Position numbers and translations under genes: made by a program. Positions 1 through 8,031 of a DNA stretch of 64,000 nucleotides are shown here, piece after piece (within the stretch, counting starts at the first letter, position 1; each line of letters starts with the position of its first letter). A model generated the notes under the pieces. That model searched no databases. It was given only the letters and a program-made list of their open reading frames with translations, and had not been told where the DNA came from. Source of the DNA: CAZLCK01 sp964558235 (GTDB lineage: Bacteria; Actinomycetota; Coriobacteriia; Coriobacteriales; CADBOM01); the NCBI GenBank assembly GCA_964558235.1, contig CAZLCK010000002.1, positions 1 through 64,000 of the forward strand. Reading direction: 5' to 3'.

Positions 1-349
1 ATCAAGTTATGAGCTGCACAACAAGCGCGATTTGATTGAGGCCTTCATTGATAGCCTTGATCATTCTGAGGATGTTGATGCGGATTGGAAGAAATACCTT
101 GCTGAGACAAGAGAGCGTGAACTCGCTCAGATTATCTCCGATGAGTCTCTAGATGATGAAGGTACTCGCGCACTTATTGAGCGGGCGTTTAGAGATGGCG
201 GTATTCCTGAGAGCGGTACTGAGGTTGTTAGCCTTATGACCAAAAAGCCAAGTCGTTTTGGAGGTAGCGAAGCGTACTCTGAAGTAAAGGTTCGTGTATT
301 GGAGAAACTTAAAGCTTTCTATGAGCGTTTTAGTGGGCTTGGTTTTTAA
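1..349 (+). CDS. hsdR: Type I restriction enzyme R subunit, C-terminal end (partial)
   Basis: Only the last ~115 codons are present; the frame is open from the first bases of the window (SSYELHNKRDLIEAF...) to the TAA at 349, so the gene starts outside. The acidic helical tail with WKKYLAETRERELAQIISDE, a middle stretch ending in IERAFRDGGIPESGTEV and the terminal VRVLEKLKAFYERFSGLGF resemble the C-terminal helical domain of HsdR proteins, which holds the ATP-dependent translocase/endonuclease subunit in the HsdR2M2S1 complex. The nuclease and helicase motifs would lie upstream and cannot be checked. No hsdM or hsdS follows, so any such genes must lie upstream. Family assignment rests on this short tail alone. 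Confidence 0.7.
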   Translation, partial: SSYELHNKRDLIEAFIDSLDHSEDVDADWKKYLAETRERELAQIISDESLDDEGTRALIERAFRDGGIPESGTEVVSLMTKKPSRFGGSEAYSEVKVRVLEKLKAFYERFSGLGF

Positions 350-357
350 CAACCTAT

Positions 358-379
358 AATCTTGAAATATATCAAGATT
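358..379 (+). terminator. Small inverted repeat after hsdR
   Basis: An 8-bp perfect inverted repeat (AATCTTGA, 6-nt loop, TCAAGATT) lies 9 bases after the hsdR stop. It has an AT-rich stem and no clear T-run on the plus strand, so it is at best a weak terminator or processing site. Confidence 0.3.
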
Positions 380-469
380 ACCCTGTCAGCTTAGGCATGT
401 GACTAAAACGTCTATGCATCCTCAGTGCTTATAAAATACGAAAGATTAAAAGATCGAGAGATAAAAAGA

Positions 470-562
470 TGGCGGATGGGGAGGGATTCGAACCCTCGGA
501 ACGGGGACTACCCGCTCAACGGTTTTCAAGACCGACGCAATAAACCGCTCTGCCACCCATCC
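470..562 (-). tRNA. tRNA-Ser (anticodon TGA)
   Basis: Read on the minus strand, GGATGGG (556-562) pairs with CCCATCC (474-480), followed by discriminator G (473) and an encoded CCA (470-472). The anticodon loop CTTGAAA carries TGA, there is a long variable arm (GAGCGGGTAGTCCCCGTTC) as expected for tRNA-Ser, and the T loop reads GGTTCGAATCC. Length with CCA is 93 nt. Any reading frame across this segment is spurious. Confidence 0.96.
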
Positions 563-770
563 GAAAGAAAATTTACCACAACTACAAAAATTCAAGAGAC
601 TCATTTAGATATAGGGCGGTTAAAGAAGGTAAATGAGGTTTTGGTCTAAATACAATAACCCCAAGACATAACTTCTACGTCTCAGGATTATCGATTATTT
701 CATCTATTAAGTTTGGGCGAAAAGTTATCGCCAAGCTAAGCCTAGCTAAAAGAATATTTCGACTTTTGTC

Positions 771-1307
771 TTAGACTACAACGCATCCAACATAGGCGAT
801 GTGGTCTTGACCATGGTTGTAAGGGATATTTGCAGCAACACAAACATCGCTGACAACAAGACCTGCTGCTTCCATAGAAACAAACATTTCATCTGGAAAT
901 CTGCACGGGGCATCAGGGTATGTGCAATCATCACATTGTGTACAAGCACCTGCTGCTAAAGGCAGGCAATCTGGCACAAATTCCCTAATCTCATTGATAA
1001 AATCAGGGATACGTTCAGAGTGAAGCTCAGCTGCATCCATCATGGTGTCGATATCAAACTCATCCTCAAGCTGAGCGACAGTTTGAAAAACCACAACATC
1101 ATTGCGCTTTGCGATCTCTTCTCTAAAGTGTTCGATTGTGCCACAGGCTGGCGGGCACGACCAAGATGCGTTATAAGCTTTGCATTTATCTGCCGCACAC
1201 ATCGATCTAACCTCTTCACGAACATTTAGCTTGTCAGCAGTTGTTCGTCCGATACATTCAAAACCATGTTTTTTTGCAATCTTTTCAATATTCTCTACAT
1301 TCGACAT
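771..1307 (-). CDS. DUF2284 cysteine-rich metal-binding protein
   Basis: A 178-residue cytoplasmic protein rich in cysteine, with C-A-A-D-K-C-K-A-Y and SWSCPPACG near residues 37-57 and a second cluster CTQCDDCTYPDAPCRFP near residue 125. This pattern is that of the DUF2284 family, thought to bind a metal or Fe-S centre and often found beside corrinoid-dependent demethylases; its activity is not known to me. I chose the ATG at 1307 because GAGGAG lies 6 nt upstream; the longer frame begins with a TTG that has no ribosome binding site. It follows the corrinoid activator by 38 bp on the same strand, so the two are probably co-transcribed and it may help insert or reduce the corrinoid or its Fe-S clusters. 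Confidence 0.82.
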   Translation of the reverse strand: MSNVENIEKIAKKHGFECIGRTTADKLNVREEVRSMCAADKCKAYNASWSCPPACGTIEHFREEIAKRNDVVVFQTVAQLEDEFDIDTMMDAAELHSERIPDFINEIREFVPDCLPLAAGACTQCDDCTYPDAPCRFPDEMFVSMEAAGLVVSDVCVAANIPYNHGQDHIAYVGCVVV

Positions 1308-1345
1308 GATTCTCTCCTCAAGCAAAAAATCCCCATTATTTAGCT

Positions 1346-2863
1346 TTATTCCTCAGGAAACATCATTTGTTCTACATAGTATTCATTAAACTCTGCTGAG
1401 GTTGAAAGTTCAATATATCCACAAATTTCTGTAACAGTATTTAGAGCGTTGCGAGCCTCTTCAGATAATAAAATTGCAGATGCACCCTCACCAGCAGAGT
1501 TACCTACTGACTTCGCTTTATCCAAAAGCTCTGATGGAAAAATTCCGATGCGCATTGCATTTTTGATATCAATATGACTACCAAAACCGCCAGCAATATA
1601 TAGACTTTCAACATCGTCAACACTTAGTTTGTATTCATCCAAGAGTGTGTAAATTCCTGCGCAGATTGCAGACTTAGCAAGTTGGATATTTCTAACATCT
1701 TTTTGAGTTACATAGACGTTATTTTCTTTTGATAGATAGATGACATTGTCTCCGTTGATCTCTCCAACAAAGGAGGCTCCAAATCCATCAATCTCATCGT
1801 CATCTAAGATGCGTCCGGTTTCGTCAATTACGCCTAAATCCAACATAATTGCCAGCGTATCGATAAGCCCCGATCCACAAATTCCAATTGGTGTACAGTT
1901 GCCAATAACATCTAGATCAAGTTGCTCACCATCTAGGCGAACTTTAGAAATTCCGCCAGGTGCTGCTGGCATACCGCATTCAATATTTGCTCCTTCAAAT
2001 GCAGGGCCAGCGGCAGTCGCGCAAGAGATCATTCCATTTTTGTCTCCCAAAACCATTTCACCATTGGTTCCAACGTCAACCAAGAGACAGGGTCGATCTT
2101 TTGTTTGAAGAGCGGTTGCAACAATGCCAGCTGTAATATCTCCACCAACATATCCAGCTATACAGGGCATCATAAATGTTTTATTACATACTCCAGGTAA
2201 ATTATGATCATCACCAAAAAGCGAAAGGGGAGTAAATGGGTTAACTCCAATTGAGTCAGGTGAAAGTCCCGCGGCAATATGTTGCATAACGGTATTTCCT
2301 GCAAGTACCGCTTTTACAGGCTCTATGTTATTAAGACCAGCTTTTTTTAAGGCCTCTTCTTTTAGCTTTGCAAGTCCCGTCAAAATCGAATCTTGCATCT
2401 GGCTAAGCTTACCCTCCATAGAGGCACTAATTCTGCTTAAGACATCGGAGCCAAAAACTATCTGTGGGTTTGGGCAGCTTGCGCTGGCAATACGTTGACC
2501 ATCTTCTAGGGAATGAAGATGACATACAACAGTGGTTGTTCCGACGTCGATTGCAAGACCATACTCACCTGTAGCACCAGAGTCAATTATGTAATCGAAC
2601 ATAAAGCCATCATCTGTAATTGACATAACGTTGCTGTCCTCAACGATGACCTTCATACCATCTTCAACCTTTGTTTGACATGCAAGGTGATAACTCAAAT
2701 CATCGGAGGTTTTAAGTAAAACCCTACACTTGCCACACACACCATTACCACCACAAGGAGCGATAAAGTTAATCTCATTGTCTTGGAGAAGTGATAAAAC
2801 AGTTTGTCCCTTTTTGGCTTCGACTTGTTTAATATCGCCTCCAACAATTAATTCAACTTGCAT
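1346..2863 (-). CDS. ATP-dependent corrinoid reductive activator (RACE/RamA-type, ASKHA domain)
   Basis: 505 residues. The N-terminus is a plant-type 2Fe-2S ferredoxin domain with Cys37, Cys43, Cys46 and Cys62 (APCGGNGVCGKC...LACQT). It is followed by a linker and an ASKHA-type ATPase domain (DUF4445) with AIDVGTTTVV near residue 105, LLVDVGTNGEM, ATAAGPAFEG and IAGGFGSHI. Such proteins return inactive Co(II) corrinoid to Co(I) on methyl-carrier proteins at the cost of ATP. The partner, a corrinoid-binding protein, is divergently transcribed at 3205, and a DUF2284 gene follows downstream. The ATG at 2863 has AGAGGAA just upstream. No methyltransferase is adjacent. The family call is secure; the substrate pathway is not defined by this gene. 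Confidence 0.93.
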   Translation of the reverse strand: MQVELIVGGDIKQVEAKKGQTVLSLLQDNEINFIAPCGGNGVCGKCRVLLKTSDDLSYHLACQTKVEDGMKVIVEDSNVMSITDDGFMFDYIIDSGATGEYGLAIDVGTTTVVCHLHSLEDGQRIASASCPNPQIVFGSDVLSRISASMEGKLSQMQDSILTGLAKLKEEALKKAGLNNIEPVKAVLAGNTVMQHIAAGLSPDSIGVNPFTPLSLFGDDHNLPGVCNKTFMMPCIAGYVGGDITAGIVATALQTKDRPCLLVDVGTNGEMVLGDKNGMISCATAAGPAFEGANIECGMPAAPGGISKVRLDGEQLDLDVIGNCTPIGICGSGLIDTLAIMLDLGVIDETGRILDDDEIDGFGASFVGEINGDNVIYLSKENNVYVTQKDVRNIQLAKSAICAGIYTLLDEYKLSVDDVESLYIAGGFGSHIDIKNAMRIGIFPSELLDKAKSVGNSAGEGASAILLSEEARNALNTVTEICGYIELSTSAEFNEYYVEQMMFPEE

Positions 2864-2925
2864 TAATTTCCTCTTCTCTTAATTGGCGATTATCAATTGA
2901 AACGTCTCTAAATTTCTATATTTAT

Positions 2926-3013
2926 TAATATTTTAAGAGAGATGAATTGCTTTAAGATTATTAAAAAACTAATATTTTAAGAGAGATGAATTGCTTTAAG
3001 ATTATTAAAAAAC
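2926..3013. repeat. Perfect 44-bp tandem duplication
   Basis: Two identical 44-bp copies, 2926-2969 and 2970-3013, lie head to tail in the 341-bp gap between the divergent corrinoid activator and corrinoid protein genes. Each begins TAATATTTTAAGAGAGATGA and ends AAGATTATTAAAAAAC. The rest of the gap (2864-3204) holds the inverted repeat at 2998-3037 and a promoter with leader. The duplication may double an operator or may be a replication-slippage product. Confidence 0.9.
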
Positions 3014-3037
3014 CATGAATAGTTTTTTAATAATCTT
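2998..3037. repeat. 16-bp perfect inverted repeat
   Basis: AAGATTATTAAAAAAC (2998-3013) is followed after the 8-nt spacer CATGAATA by its exact reverse complement (3022-3037). The left arm is the end of the second 44-bp repeat. A smaller hairpin (CTTTGTA...TACAAAG) follows directly. This could be a regulator site for one or both divergent genes, or a terminator-like cruciform; there is no T-run on either side to decide. Confidence 0.75.
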
Positions 3038-3074
3038 TGTACGATACATACAAAGATTTGGATTCAAATCAGTA

Positions 3075-3204
3075 TATGACGTATAAATAATGGTGTTATA
3101 ATTCATACGTTGAAAAGATAACCATGCGTGGTGGTTGTGATTTTTAACGGCTGTGAATCTTGTTGGTGACCATTGGAGTGGTCGAAATCGAAAGGGGTAC
3201 CATC
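3075..3204 (+). promoter_or_regulatory. Promoter and ~95-nt leader of the corrinoid protein gene
   Basis: A perfect -10 box TATAAT lies at 3097-3102; the -35 is poor (TATGAC or ATGACG around 3075-3081). Transcription would start near 3109, leaving about 95 nt before the ATG at 3205. The leader contains two short hairpins (ACCA-TGCG-TGGT at 3121-3132 and GACCA-TTGGAG-TGGTC at 3168-3183) just before the ribosome binding site GAAAGGGG. I see no cobalamin riboswitch signature. Confidence 0.5.
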
Positions 3205-3849
3205 ATGGCAATTCTTGATGATATCAATTCAGCTATTCAACGTGGTAAGAAGAAGGAAGTTACTCCTCTAGTTCAGCAAGCAATCGATGAGGGAATTGGC
3301 GCACAGGACATCCTCAATGCTCTTCTCGATGGTTTTGGAGTTATCGGTGAGAAGTTCCGCAACGACGAGGTCTTCGTTCCTGAGGTACTCGTTGCAGCTC
3401 GTGCAATGAATGCTGGTACTGCACTTCTAAAGCCTCTACTCGAGGAGGCAGGTGCTGAGCCACTCGGAAAGGCAGTTCTAGGAACCGTTGCTGGTGACAT
3501 GCATGACATCGGAAAGAACATTGTCCGTATGATGGTCGAGGGCAAGGGTATCGAGGTTGAGGATCTCGGTATTGACGTTCCAACAGAGAAGTTTGTTGAG
3601 TATGTCAAAGAGAATCCAGATACTCAGCTAGTCTTAGCTTCTGCATTATTGACCACCACTATGCCAATGCTCCAAGATGTTGTTAAGGCATTCGAGGATG
3701 CAGGCCTTCGTGATAAAGTTAAGATTATGATCGGTGGCGCACCTGTTACCCAGGAATTCTGCGATGAGATCGGTGCTGATGCTTACACCCCAGATGGTGG
3801 CTCTTGCGCCAACAAGGCTGCTGAACTTCTCCAAGAGATGAATGCTTAA
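3205..3849 (+). CDS. Corrinoid (B12)-binding methyl-carrier protein
   Basis: 214 residues with the layout of MtaC/MttC/MtbC-type corrinoid proteins: an N-terminal helical cap (residues 1-85, with ILNALLDGFGVIGEKF) and a Rossmann-like B12 domain carrying the DxHxxG motif as Asp98-Met-His100-Asp-Ile-Gly103, then LVLASALLTTTM and MIGGAPV, which shape the dimethylbenzimidazole pocket. It shuttles a methyl group between a substrate-specific methyltransferase and an acceptor. The start at 3205 is preceded by GAAAGGGG; a longer frame to 3160 lacks conserved sequence. Codon choice looks more GC-rich and uniform than in neighbours (many GAG, CTC, ATC), suggesting strong expression. Reactivation is expected from the divergent activator at 1346-2863. 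Confidence 0.95.
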   Translation: MAILDDINSAIQRGKKKEVTPLVQQAIDEGIGAQDILNALLDGFGVIGEKFRNDEVFVPEVLVAARAMNAGTALLKPLLEEAGAEPLGKAVLGTVAGDMHDIGKNIVRMMVEGKGIEVEDLGIDVPTEKFVEYVKENPDTQLVLASALLTTTMPMLQDVVKAFEDAGLRDKVKIMIGGAPVTQEFCDEIGADAYTPDGGSCANKAAELLQEMNA

Positions 3850-3901
3850 TTATCTCTTTGCATCTCTTAGAGTCGCATAAAGCTTAATTGATAATATTTA
3901 A

Positions 3902-3942
3902 ATCCCCACTTGCATAACTTTTTGCAGGTGGGGATATTTTTT
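3902..3942 (+). terminator. Intrinsic terminator of the corrinoid protein gene
   Basis: ATCCCCACTTGC (3902-3913) pairs with GCAGGTGGGGAT (3924-3935, one G-T wobble) and is followed by ATTTTTT (3936-3942). It separates the corrinoid gene from tadA. Confidence 0.92.
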
Positions 3943-3959
3943 ATGCATAAAATCTAGCT

Positions 3960-4424
3960 ATGGATAGATCTTTGGATGAAAAATATATGTCCTTAGCCAT
4001 TGATCTTGCTAAGGAAGCGCTTGCTGCAGGAGAGATTCCTGTTGGCGCCGTTATAGTCAAAGATGGTCAAGTTATATCGCAAGGAAAAAATCAGAAAGAA
4101 CATAAGTTTGACCCAACGTCGCACGCTGAAATTGAAGCAATTAGGCAAGCTTGCAAAACTATCAATAATTGGAGACTTACCGGTTGCACAATTTATGTCA
4201 CATTAGAGCCATGTGTTATGTGTGCTGGTGCGTTGATTAATTCCAGAATAAGCAGATGCGTTGTTGGAGCATTAGATAGCAAATCCGGTGCTCTAGACTC
4301 TCTTTATGCGATTTGTGACGATCCAAGGCTTAATCATGCCTTTCCCGTTACTTATGGTGTTTTAGAAGATGAATGCTCAGAAATTTTAGAAAGTTTTTTT
4401 AAGAGTTGCAGAGATGATGAGTAG
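3960..4424 (+). CDS. tadA: tRNA-specific adenosine deaminase
   Basis: 154 residues, the usual size. It converts A34 to inosine in tRNA-Arg(ACG), letting the tRNA read CGU/CGC/CGA. The cytidine-deaminase-fold zinc site is intact: His55-Ala-Glu57 (TSHAEIEAI) and Pro84-Cys85-Val-Met-Cys88. The ATG at 3960 has only a weak upstream AG-rich stretch; an internal ATG at codon 10 is less likely because the residues before it are typical. It overlaps ispE by 11 nt, so the two are probably translated from one message. Confidence 0.95.
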   Translation: MDRSLDEKYMSLAIDLAKEALAAGEIPVGAVIVKDGQVISQGKNQKEHKFDPTSHAEIEAIRQACKTINNWRLTGCTIYVTLEPCVMCAGALINSRISRCVVGALDSKSGALDSLYAICDDPRLNHAFPVTYGVLEDECSEILESFFKSCRDDE

Positions 4425-5445
4425 TTTGGATAAACATAATAGTTCTATAACTATGTTTGCAAGTGCAAAGGTCAATCTTGGATTAGATGTTTCTACAGAA
4501 ATTATTGAGGGCAAGCATCGTCTGCAAACTATAATGCTTACTCTAGATTTATGTGATGAGTTAGAATTTATCTCTACTAAGCTTAAAAACCCTATCAATC
4601 CGCATGAAAAAGCAGCTGATAACTTACTCAAAATTAATATGATTGCAGGAGATGGTTATCCATTTTCCAGTAAGTTTTTTTCACAAATAGACACTCATGA
4701 CAATCTAGTTTATAAGGCCATAAGAGCTTTTCAAAAAGCAATCAATGAACCGATAGATTATCAAATTAATGTCAATATAACTAAGAATATTCCTTTAAAA
4801 GCTGGTCTTGGGGGAGGGTCTTCTGATGCTGCTTCAGCGATCGCTTATATGTGTAAGCTCTATGGTATTAACACAACAGATGCACTTCCTTTAAAAGTTG
4901 CTTCGGAGATTGGAAGCGATATAGCATTTTTCTTACAAGGTGGCTGCGCTTTAATGGGAGGCTGTGGCGAAATCCTCAAAAAAGCTTTACCTTTTCCAAA
5001 AATGGATATTGTTTTAGCAATGCCTGATGATGGACTTTCGACATTGGATGTTTACAAGACCTTTGACTCTATTACAAATGGGGAAGTTCAAAACTTTGAT
5101 GAGGAAGCAGTTAAAATTTCACAGCAAATGGTTACAGAAAATTTTAATAAGCTTCTTAGTGCGATCGAAAATGGTGAGTCAGTTAAATATATATCGAGGT
5201 TGATTGGAAATAGCTTACAAACTTCTGCGACATTGTTATCAACGCCTACCGCGCAGTTGGTTCAATCTTTAAACGAAGACACAAATGTGTTGCGCGCAAT
5301 AGTTTCTGGAAGCGGTTCTTCTGTATTTGGAATTTGCGAAGGAAAAGAAGCGGCTGTTCTCGCATCACAGGCTATTAAAAAATATGCCAGCTGGACAAAA
5401 GTCTGCTCAAGTGTTGCGTTCGGCGCTGGCTTACATATAAAATAA
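4414..5445 (+). CDS. ispE: 4-diphosphocytidyl-2-C-methyl-D-erythritol kinase
   Basis: GHMP-family kinase of the MEP isoprenoid pathway; phosphorylates CDP-methylerythritol at the 2-position. Visible features are FASAKVNLGLDV at the start (catalytic Lys in SAKVN), the ATP-binding glycine loop PLKAGLGGGSSDAASA near residue 130, and a C-terminal VSGSGSSVFG. At 343 residues it is longer than the usual ~290, mainly through extra sequence after the first strand (TKLKNPINPHEKAADN...). The usual R-x-D-G-Y-H-x-L signature is altered to EGKHRLQT but keeps the His and the LQT. The frame begins at an ATG inside the end of tadA. A tRNA-Gln and glmU follow, an actinobacterial arrangement. Confidence 0.92.
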   Translation: MMSSLDKHNSSITMFASAKVNLGLDVSTEIIEGKHRLQTIMLTLDLCDELEFISTKLKNPINPHEKAADNLLKINMIAGDGYPFSSKFFSQIDTHDNLVYKAIRAFQKAINEPIDYQINVNITKNIPLKAGLGGGSSDAASAIAYMCKLYGINTTDALPLKVASEIGSDIAFFLQGGCALMGGCGEILKKALPFPKMDIVLAMPDDGLSTLDVYKTFDSITNGEVQNFDEEAVKISQQMVTENFNKLLSAIENGESVKYISRLIGNSLQTSATLLSTPTAQLVQSLNEDTNVLRAIVSGSGSSVFGICEGKEAAVLASQAIKKYASWTKVCSSVAFGAGLHIK

Positions 5446-5510
5446 CCACTCTGTGGTACACTTCAAAAGCACTCTTTTTTATCTCTTTTTAGAGATTGGA
5501 GTTATCAGAC

Positions 5511-5585
5511 TGGGGTATCGTCCAATGGCTAGGACTCTGGCTTTTGGTGCCAGTTATCTGGGTTCGAATCCTAGTACCCCAGCCA
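5511..5585 (+). tRNA. tRNA-Gln (anticodon TTG)
   Basis: Acceptor TGGGGTA (5511-5517) pairs with TACCCCA (5575-5581), then G and encoded CCA (5583-5585). The anticodon stem CTGGC/GCCAG encloses loop TTTTGGT with TTG, and the T loop is GGTTCGAATCC. The total is 75 nt including CCA. Confidence 0.96.
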
Positions 5586-5638
5586 TTTTTCTTAGACTAC
5601 AAAATTAAGTAATCTTTCATCTGTTCGAAAGAGAGCAT

Positions 5639-7000
5639 ATGTCGGCTGCTGCGCTTATTCTTGCTGCGGGAAGTGGAACTCGAATGAAGTCCTCTTCTGC
5701 TAAAGTTGCCTTTGAAATCCTCGGAAAACCTCTAATTCGTTGGGTTGTTGATTCTGCTCATAAATCTGGTTGCGAAGAAGTTATCGCTGTTTTAGGCTAT
5801 GGAAAAGACCAGGTTGAGTCCTTAATTCCAGATGTAAAAACAGTTTTTCAATCGAAACGTTTGGGAACTGGTCATGCTGTTTTGATGGCTAAAGATGAGC
5901 TTATATCTCGTTGCGGTGACGTTGTTATTTTATCTGGTGATTGTCCTTTAATAACACCACAAACAATCAGTGATCTAATTGATGAGCACAAACAAAATAA
6001 AAGTGCCTGTGCAATTCTTACATTTGCTCCCGATGATCCAACTGGATATGGGAGAATTGTGCGCTCGGCTAAGGGAGAAGTAGAAGAGATCGTTGAGCAA
6101 AAAGATTGCACAATATCTCAGGCCGAAATTAAAGAGTGCAACAGTGGAATATATTGCTTTAATGTTGAGAAGCTTTTTGATGTTCTAGAAAAAATTAACA
6201 ACAATAATGCTCAGGGTGAGTATTACCTTACAGACGTTGTTAAGGTATTGGTCACTGAGGGTCAAAAGGTTATTGCTCTTTCTGCACAGGATCCAACTGA
6301 GGCTTTTGGTATCAACAATCGTAAACAACTAGCTGAAGCAACTTCAGTTTTGCAACAGAGAATTATTGAAAAGCACATGGAAAATGGTGTTACATTTTGG
6401 GATCCAAAGCTTGCATGGATTGGCCCAGATGTAGAGCTTTCTAATGATGTTGAGATCTTACCAATGAGCTTCATTATGGGTAAAAGCTCTGTAGATTCGG
6501 GTTCTATAATTGGTCCAACAACAAGAATCTATGATTCTACAATTGGTAAAGATTGCACTATTGAAGAATCGATTATCCTTGAATCACAATTGGGCGATGG
6601 TGTTAGCTGTGGGCCTAGGGCTTATATTCGTCCTGGAACTTATATGTGCAATGGCTCTAAAGCCGGAACGCACGTTGAAATTAAAAAATCAATTATTGGA
6701 GAACGCTCAAAAGTTCCTCATTTAAGCTATATTGGAGATACAACAATAGGTGAGGATGTTAATATTGGCGCCGGTTCAATCACTTGTAATTATGATGGTG
6801 TAAAAAAGTCTGCCACTACAATTGGAGATAGATCTTTTATCGGATCCGACACAATGATGGTTGCGCCTGTTGAAATAGGATCAGATGTTGTTGTTGGTGC
6901 TGGATCAACTATCACTCACGACATTCCTGATGGAGCTTTAGGAATCGCGAGAGCAAAACAAAAAAATATTGAAAATTGGAAAAAGAAGCAAAAAAATTAG
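5639..7000 (+). CDS. glmU: Bifunctional UDP-N-acetylglucosamine pyrophosphorylase / glucosamine-1-phosphate acetyltransferase
   Basis: 453 residues, full length. The N-terminal nucleotidyltransferase domain (1-230) opens with LILAAGSGTRMKSSSAKV, the G-x-G-T-R-M...K uridylyl-transfer loop. The C-terminal half is a left-handed beta-helix of hexapeptide repeats (IIGPTTRIYDSTIGKD, IGAGSITCNYDGVKK) which acetylates GlcN-1-P; the acetyl-CoA contact region with His (THVEIKKS) and the NYDG motif are present. It makes UDP-GlcNAc for peptidoglycan and for the surface-glycan genes at 15.6-22.8 kb. Ribosome binding site GAGAG lies before the ATG. prs follows after 38 bp, probably in the same operon. Confidence 0.97.
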   Translation: MSAAALILAAGSGTRMKSSSAKVAFEILGKPLIRWVVDSAHKSGCEEVIAVLGYGKDQVESLIPDVKTVFQSKRLGTGHAVLMAKDELISRCGDVVILSGDCPLITPQTISDLIDEHKQNKSACAILTFAPDDPTGYGRIVRSAKGEVEEIVEQKDCTISQAEIKECNSGIYCFNVEKLFDVLEKINNNNAQGEYYLTDVVKVLVTEGQKVIALSAQDPTEAFGINNRKQLAEATSVLQQRIIEKHMENGVTFWDPKLAWIGPDVELSNDVEILPMSFIMGKSSVDSGSIIGPTTRIYDSTIGKDCTIEESIILESQLGDGVSCGPRAYIRPGTYMCNGSKAGTHVEIKKSIIGERSKVPHLSYIGDTTIGEDVNIGAGSITCNYDGVKKSATTIGDRSFIGSDTMMVAPVEIGSDVVVGAGSTITHDIPDGALGIARAKQKNIENWKKKQKN

Positions 7001-7038
7001 GTCGATTTAGTGGAATTTAGTGGAAAGGTGTATAGCTG

Positions 7039-8001
7039 ATGGATGCTGTGCAAAAAAACCTGATGCTTTTTTCTGGAAGCAGTAATGTAAAACTTGCAAA
7101 GAGAATTTCAGAAAAAATTGATACCCCACTTGGAAAAGTCCGACTTGAAAAATTTGCTAATGGTGAAATTTATGCTCGATTCTTAGAGAGTGTTCGAGGC
7201 GCCGATGTCTTTATTGTTCAGTCAATTTCTGGGCACGTAAACGATACTTTAATGGAGCTTCTGATTATGACTGATGCCGCTAAGAGGGCTTCAGCCAGAA
7301 GTGTCACAGCTGTCATTTCGCATTATGGATATTCTCGCCAAGATAAAAAAAGCGCCTCTCGTGAGCCGATTACAGCTAAGCTGGTTGCCAATCTTTTGAC
7401 AATATCAGGTGTTAATAGGGTTATTGCAATTGACTTACATCAAGGTCAGATCCAGGGTTTTTTTGATATCCCAGTCAATCATCTTACAGCTCTTCCACTA
7501 TTTGCTGACTATTTTGCCTCCAAGAATCTTGAGAATATGTGCGTTGTCTCTCCAGATGTTGGACGTGCAAAGGCGGCTAAGAAATTGGCTGATATGTTAG
7601 ATGCTGATTTGGCTATTATGCATAAAAGCCGTCCATCTCATAATGTTGCAGAAGTTTCTGCTGTTATTGGTGATGTTAGAGGAAAAAATTGTATCGTTAA
7701 TGATGATATGATCGACACTGCTGGAACAATCACTGCTGGAGCAACTGCTTTAATGGAAGCTGGAGCTGCTAGTATTCATATTTGTGCAACTCATGGAATC
7801 TTTTCTGACCCTGCAATCTCTAGACTTGAAGCATGTCCTGCTGCTGAAGTTGTTATTTGCGACACAATCCCTATGCCAGAAGATAAGACGAGCGAGAAAT
7901 TCCACATTATTAGTGTTGATGAGCTACTGGGTAAAGCAATACTAAATGTCTTTAATGAAGAGTCTGTCTCTGAGATGTTTGACCCAGATTTTGCATTATA
8001 A
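7039..8001 (+). CDS. prs: Ribose-phosphate pyrophosphokinase
   Basis: 320 residues. Makes PRPP from ribose 5-phosphate and ATP for purine, pyrimidine, histidine and NAD synthesis. Motifs include the N-terminal FSGSSNVKLAKRI, ATP-loop RQDKKSASREPITAKL, IDLHQGQIQGFFDIPVNHL, and a PRPP-binding loop read as VNDDMIDTAGTI (usual form V-D-D-M-I-D-T-A-G-T). The change of the first acidic residue to Asn (NDDMIDT) is a mild deviation. GGAAAGG lies upstream of the ATG. It sits between glmU and pth, a common actinobacterial order. Confidence 0.96.
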   Translation: MDAVQKNLMLFSGSSNVKLAKRISEKIDTPLGKVRLEKFANGEIYARFLESVRGADVFIVQSISGHVNDTLMELLIMTDAAKRASARSVTAVISHYGYSRQDKKSASREPITAKLVANLLTISGVNRVIAIDLHQGQIQGFFDIPVNHLTALPLFADYFASKNLENMCVVSPDVGRAKAAKKLADMLDADLAIMHKSRPSHNVAEVSAVIGDVRGKNCIVNDDMIDTAGTITAGATALMEAGAASIHICATHGIFSDPAISRLEACPAAEVVICDTIPMPEDKTSEKFHIISVDELLGKAILNVFNEESVSEMFDPDFAL

Positions 8002-8031
8002 AGTAATTGCGTTTTAAGCACATATAAAGCT

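Noticed and set aside
425..649. Plus-strand 74-codon frame after hsdR
   Set aside because: It runs antisense through the tRNA-Ser gene, has no ribosome binding site and codes for a tRNA-derived nonsense protein.
2864..3204. Cobalamin riboswitch before the corrinoid genes
   Set aside because: I looked for the B12-box and the multi-helix layout and found only short hairpins and the 44-bp repeats.
771..3849. Methanogen-type gene transfer or pyrrolysine-dependent methylamine system
   Set aside because: The corrinoid protein, activator and DUF2284 gene are widespread in anaerobic bacteria; no MttB, MtmB or pyl gene is present.
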